NCBI GenBank assembly: GCA_958296095.1
Contig: OY282434.1
Span: 1,208,001-1,272,000, forward strand
Origin: an uncultured Oligoflexales bacterium
GTDB lineage: Bacteria; Bdellovibrionota_B; Oligoflexia; Oligoflexales; JAPPIL01
Length of the DNA: 64,000 bases
Direction: 5' to 3'
Part shown: positions 61,037-64,000 of the stretch, piece after piece
Layout of the letters: every line of letters begins with the position of its first letter
How positions within the stretch are numbered: the stretch's first letter is position 1
Notes under the pieces: generated by a model
Told to the model about the DNA's origin: nothing
Seen by the model: only the letters and a program-made list of their open reading frames with translations
The model's database searches: none
Translations under genes and position numbers: made by a program

Positions 61037-61873
61037 TCAGCGTGTATGTGCAACAGCTGAAGTATCGAGCGCACACATGAGTGCCCAAATGCGCTGCGGC
61101 GAAAGGGTCTCAGCCCGTGCTTGCCTTTCCGCTGCCGTGAGTGCACTACACGAGATACCGTGGCGCTTGAGGGTCGTCGCTAGTGTTTTGCGCCGCATGT
61201 GGAACAGCATCTGTGTGAAACGCGCGAAGGCTAGCTCCTGTTCAGCCTGGTCGCAGGGTGATGCACACGGTGTCAGCGAAATCAGAGCCGAATCAACCCG
61301 CGGCTGAGGGCGGAAACAACGGCGCGGGATGTCGAAGTGCTTGCGCACCACGAAGAACAGCTGCATGCAGGCGGTAATCCGTCCGTATGCTTTTGACGCG
61401 GGTTGGGCGACGAGTCGCGCCGCTACTTCTCGCTGCACTGTGAACAGCGCGTGTTGATAGCAGGCTCGGTTTTTTTTGAACCACATCAAGATGTCTGTCG
61501 TCAAGGCATAGGGGATATTGCCAACACATAGCCGGCCCGTATCTGTCGGTGGTGGCTGCCAGTCTCGCACGTCGCGGTGCACGAGTTGCAGGTGGGGAAA
61601 GCGTGCCGCAAGAGTTGGCAATAGGCGTATGTCTTTCTCGATCGCCGTAACCTGCAAGCCCTCCGCCAGCAGCGCCGCAGTCAGATTGCCACTGCCCGCA
61701 CCGATCTCATCGCACACTCCATGCGGGGCAAGATGGCGGGCCAAGCGCGCGATCTTCGCACTGAGGTTGGCATCGCAAAGAAAATTTTGACCGAGTCGCC
61801 TGCTTGCTCGCGGTCGCCTCACCTGTTCCACTCGTGCCGCTCTTTGGCGCACAGCGCGGGGTGCACCTACCAT
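61037..61873 (-). CDS. ksgA: 16S rRNA dimethyladenosine transferase
   Basis: 278 aa. Dimethylates two adjacent adenines in helix 45 of 16S rRNA late in 30S assembly. LGQNFLCD at the start, SAM motif EIGAGSGN (57-64), acidic IEKD, and catalytic NIPY (119-122) followed by ALTTDIL. QREVAARLVAQP and RCFRPQPRVDSALI are also typical (VxPxPxVxSA). The ATG at 61873 overlaps the upstream DUF4301 gene; a GTG at about residue 15 is an alternative start. Coupling to the DUF4301 gene is unusual. Confidence 0.96.
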   Translation of the reverse strand: MVGAPRAVRQRAARVEQVRRPRASRRLGQNFLCDANLSAKIARLARHLAPHGVCDEIGAGSGNLTAALLAEGLQVTAIEKDIRLLPTLAARFPHLQLVHRDVRDWQPPPTDTGRLCVGNIPYALTTDILMWFKKNRACYQHALFTVQREVAARLVAQPASKAYGRITACMQLFFVVRKHFDIPRRCFRPQPRVDSALISLTPCASPCDQAEQELAFARFTQMLFHMRRKTLATTLKRHGISCSALTAAERQARAETLSPQRIWALMCALDTSAVAHTR

Positions 61874-63378
61874 GAAGGAAAATCCCGATGCGAGAAACCC
61901 CAATCATCGATGTGGCGATCTTTGGCATCGGTGACGCACTTGTGAGGATTGAAAATAGCGCGGGGCACTTCTACGAACAGCGTGTTGCAGTGCAAACTGT
62001 TGCCGATCACTTCCGAGAACAATGTTTCGTGATACATGACCTGCTGTCCCGCGAAAGTTTTGCGCGCCCCTAGCCAGAAGGGACTGGTGCGGGTGTCGTA
62101 GCGTGCATCCAACTCGCAAGCCGCGAAGACAGGATTGAAGTGCGTGGCTTGTTCTGGGTTCAGATTGGCGGCATCTTCCTCGCGCATGTGTGGAATTTCG
62201 AGGCAGATTTTGATGCGGTGGCCGTTCCACTTGGCAAACACTGGCGTGCCTCCGACATCCTTGCCGTTATTAGGAACTTGTCCGAGCGTATTGACGGGGC
62301 GAGCATAGAGGGTCAACAAATTCTGCCTATCTGTCGCGGCATCGGCATCGGGGCGTTCACTGTGAAACAGTTCCTGCAGCACATACCACAGGGCGTTGGC
62401 AGGTGGCTTGCGGCGCAAAACGCTGATGATGATGTCATGTGCCAACTGCTCGGCACGGTCGAGTTGTTCACGTCGCAACGCATTCCTTATTTTGCGCACG
62501 TGGGTGACGATGAAGTGATGCAAGCGCAAAAAAGATCGACAGACCTCTACAGGCTGTTCGCCCCCACCCATGACATTATCGATATTGCGAATAAAAGCGG
62601 AGTGAGCCTTAACCTGTGCCTTGATGCGCGGGAAGAGTCTGGTTAGCACGCCATGTCCCGCAGGCACGACTGACATGCAGTGGTTGTCGTCGCGGTAAGG
62701 TTTACCATCGGGCAGCAAACGCACCGTGCAGAGATCGCCCTTCTGCTCGAAGAACATGGCATCGCCGTAAATACAGTGGGCGGAAGACCTGCTCCTGAAC
62801 AAACGCCCGCTGCGCTCAGGGATGATAAACGCCTGCTTCTCTAGCGCACCGATGGCACGATGCTCGGCCACCTTGAAGGCGAAGAACGAGTAGTCTTCCA
62901 GCACGCAGGGATGAAACGCTTTGGGGAATGGGAACAGCCCTAGCGAGGAGGAGCGTTCTTCATCGAGGGTAGCATCTTCTACGTCCTCGCCGCTTTTAAT
63001 CATGTCACGCACGCTGTAGAAAAGCGGCAGCCGCAACATTTCGGCCTGCTTTAAATGCTGCAACTCGGCACGCACTGCCTGATAGTCACCCTTCCGTATC
63101 AATCGGGTCAACTTGTCAAGCGGCCGCAGAAAACGACTCGCGGCCCCCGCGGCGGGCACAAGAGCGATAAAGTTCTGCAACACGTCAACCGCGGCATCGG
63201 TGAGGTAAAGCAACTCGTCGAGTGGCAGGATACCACCGTTGTCACACCGACAGGTGTCAATAACTGGGAAGACAGGCTGCGGTTCTGCGGTTAAACGACG
63301 GTGGTGCAATTCTACTTCTTCAGGGTCAAGCCCGTCCCAACTGGCTTCTTCGCCCAGATCGTATGCTCTTCTCGGCAC
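61867..63378 (-). CDS. DUF4301-family protein
   Basis: 503 aa, the usual family size. NFIALVPAAGAASRFL near residue 85 resembles the nucleotide-binding PAAGxxSR loop of sugar nucleotidyltransferases. The long conserved stretches HCIYGDAMFFEQKGD, PAGHGVL, FIRNIDNV and GGTPVFAKWNGHRIKICLE fit my memory of DUF4301, known mostly from Bacteroidetes; function unknown, probably a nucleotidyltransferase-like fold. GTG 63378 follows TTGGAGG by seven bases. The open frame continues to 63612, but that part is repeat cluster 10, not gene. It overlaps ksgA by 7 nt. Confidence 0.75.
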   Translation of the reverse strand: MPRRAYDLGEEASWDGLDPEEVELHHRRLTAEPQPVFPVIDTCRCDNGGILPLDELLYLTDAAVDVLQNFIALVPAAGAASRFLRPLDKLTRLIRKGDYQAVRAELQHLKQAEMLRLPLFYSVRDMIKSGEDVEDATLDEERSSSLGLFPFPKAFHPCVLEDYSFFAFKVAEHRAIGALEKQAFIIPERSGRLFRSRSSAHCIYGDAMFFEQKGDLCTVRLLPDGKPYRDDNHCMSVVPAGHGVLTRLFPRIKAQVKAHSAFIRNIDNVMGGGEQPVEVCRSFLRLHHFIVTHVRKIRNALRREQLDRAEQLAHDIIISVLRRKPPANALWYVLQELFHSERPDADAATDRQNLLTLYARPVNTLGQVPNNGKDVGGTPVFAKWNGHRIKICLEIPHMREEDAANLNPEQATHFNPVFAACELDARYDTRTSPFWLGARKTFAGQQVMYHETLFSEVIGNSLHCNTLFVEVPRAIFNPHKCVTDAKDRHIDDWGFSHRDFPSW

Positions 63379-63457
63379 TGCTTGCCTCCAACCCAGCGCG
63401 GTCGTTATACAGGCGTTGCCTATGCATGTATATCGGATTTTTTTCAGGGGGTTACTA

Positions 63458-64000
63458 CACACGGCCTCGCCCCGCCCTTCATAGGGCTCTCGGTAGGCAA
63501 GAGGTCTAATGGCAAAGAGCGAGAGGCAAAGACCTTCCTTAGCCCGTACCCCCGTTATCTTGGCACGGCGCAGACCTACCGAGAAACTCCCCACGAATAT
63601 GTATAAGCACATGCCTTATGCAAAAAAATAATCTGGTTGCAGTATTGGCAATATCTGCGGTCGTTTTCGCACGGTCTCCCCGTGCCGTTCATGAAGCTCT
63701 CGGTAGGCAAGAGGTGGGGGCAACCGCGAGAAGGCTTGGGGGCAAGCTTAAACGCAATACAGGGAAATCTGAGGCAAGGACACCACTTAGCACGTATCTC
63801 CGTTGTCTTGGCGAGGCGCAGCCCTACCGATAAACTCTCCCCTGAAATAGGTGTAAGCACATGCCTTGTGCGAAAGCATAATCTGAACGCAATAGCGAGT
63901 GGTATGAGGACAGGGAGCGAGCTAGGAAGCGAGCGATACAGAAAGCCGCAGCGTAGCGAACGGCCTCGCCCCGCCATTCATGGAGCTCTCGGTAGGCAAG
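63458..64000. repeat. Modular repeat cluster 10 (forward orientation), continues past the window
   Basis: No gene. CTCTCGGTAGGC ends at about 63484, 63695 and 63983; CCTACCGAGAAACTCCCC at about 63578 and CCTACCGATAAAC at about 63823; AGCGAGCTAGGAAGCGAGCG near 63917. It lies about 80 bp upstream of the DUF4301 start and runs to the window end. Confidence 0.9.

Overview
The window reads as a chromosomal segment of a Gram-negative bacterium. Several traits recall the lineages once grouped as Deltaproteobacteria (Bdellovibrionota or Myxococcota grade). These are a mitochondrial/spd-type elongation factor G, a DksA-like protein whose finger keeps only its first cysteine, von Willebrand lipoproteins, a CxxCH lipoprotein, a type IV prepilin and many lipobox proteins. 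This placement is inference; no rRNA gene is present. Most starts carry clear Shine-Dalgarno sequences, and GTG and TTG starts are common.

Layout. 0-1.3 kb: end of a kinase-like gene and an anchored protein of unknown role. 1.4-9.7 kb: a translation and ribosome block (EF-G; rpmA-obg-nadD-rsfS-comF-mutS, tightly overlapping; a DksA-like gene). 9.7-11.5 kb: repeats around a truncated IS5-type transposase. 11.5-13.6 kb: sufC-sufD without sufB. 13.6-19.7 kb: lipoproteins, an adenosine-deaminase-family enzyme, repeats, a prepilin and a DUF5678-like/retropepsin pair. 19.9-23.2 kb: tpiA, repeats with a broken Rpn-type transposase, folD. 23.3-30.6 kb: two tandem vWA-type lipoproteins, an RNA methyltransferase, a SAM methyltransferase, mltG and a giant secreted Cys-rich protein with 36-bp repeats. 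30.8-40 kb: clpC, lipoproteins, gltX, pgk, tRNA-Ser. 41.5-48.8 kb: three large paralogous coiled-coil lipoproteins behind a consensus promoter. 48.8-54.5 kb: a PLP decarboxylase, the cell-wall set ftsB-mreD-mrdA and an exported ankyrin protein. 56.3-63.4 kb: DNA methyltransferase, exported nuclease, ndk, a bufferin-like BufA1, an HTH protein, tRNA-Met, hup, ksgA and a DUF4301 protein.

Two things stand out. First, about 8.35 kb (13 percent) of the window is ten clusters of one modular repeat family in both orientations. It has 130-140 bp cores bounded by inverted CCTACCGAGA/TCTCGGTAGG, mixed with shorter modules, and it abuts or cuts transposase genes. Second, the tandem lipoprotein family at 41.5-48.7 kb shares an unusual plan (lipid anchor, two-Cys NPLV head, one membrane helix, long coiled coil, conserved tail) that I do not recognise. 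It is the best candidate for an undescribed system here.

Smaller oddities include an Obg GTPase with eroded G3 and G4 motifs, an orphan bufferin precursor, and a sigma54-like promoter followed by two strong hairpins. All calls are by eye; no database search or structure prediction was run.
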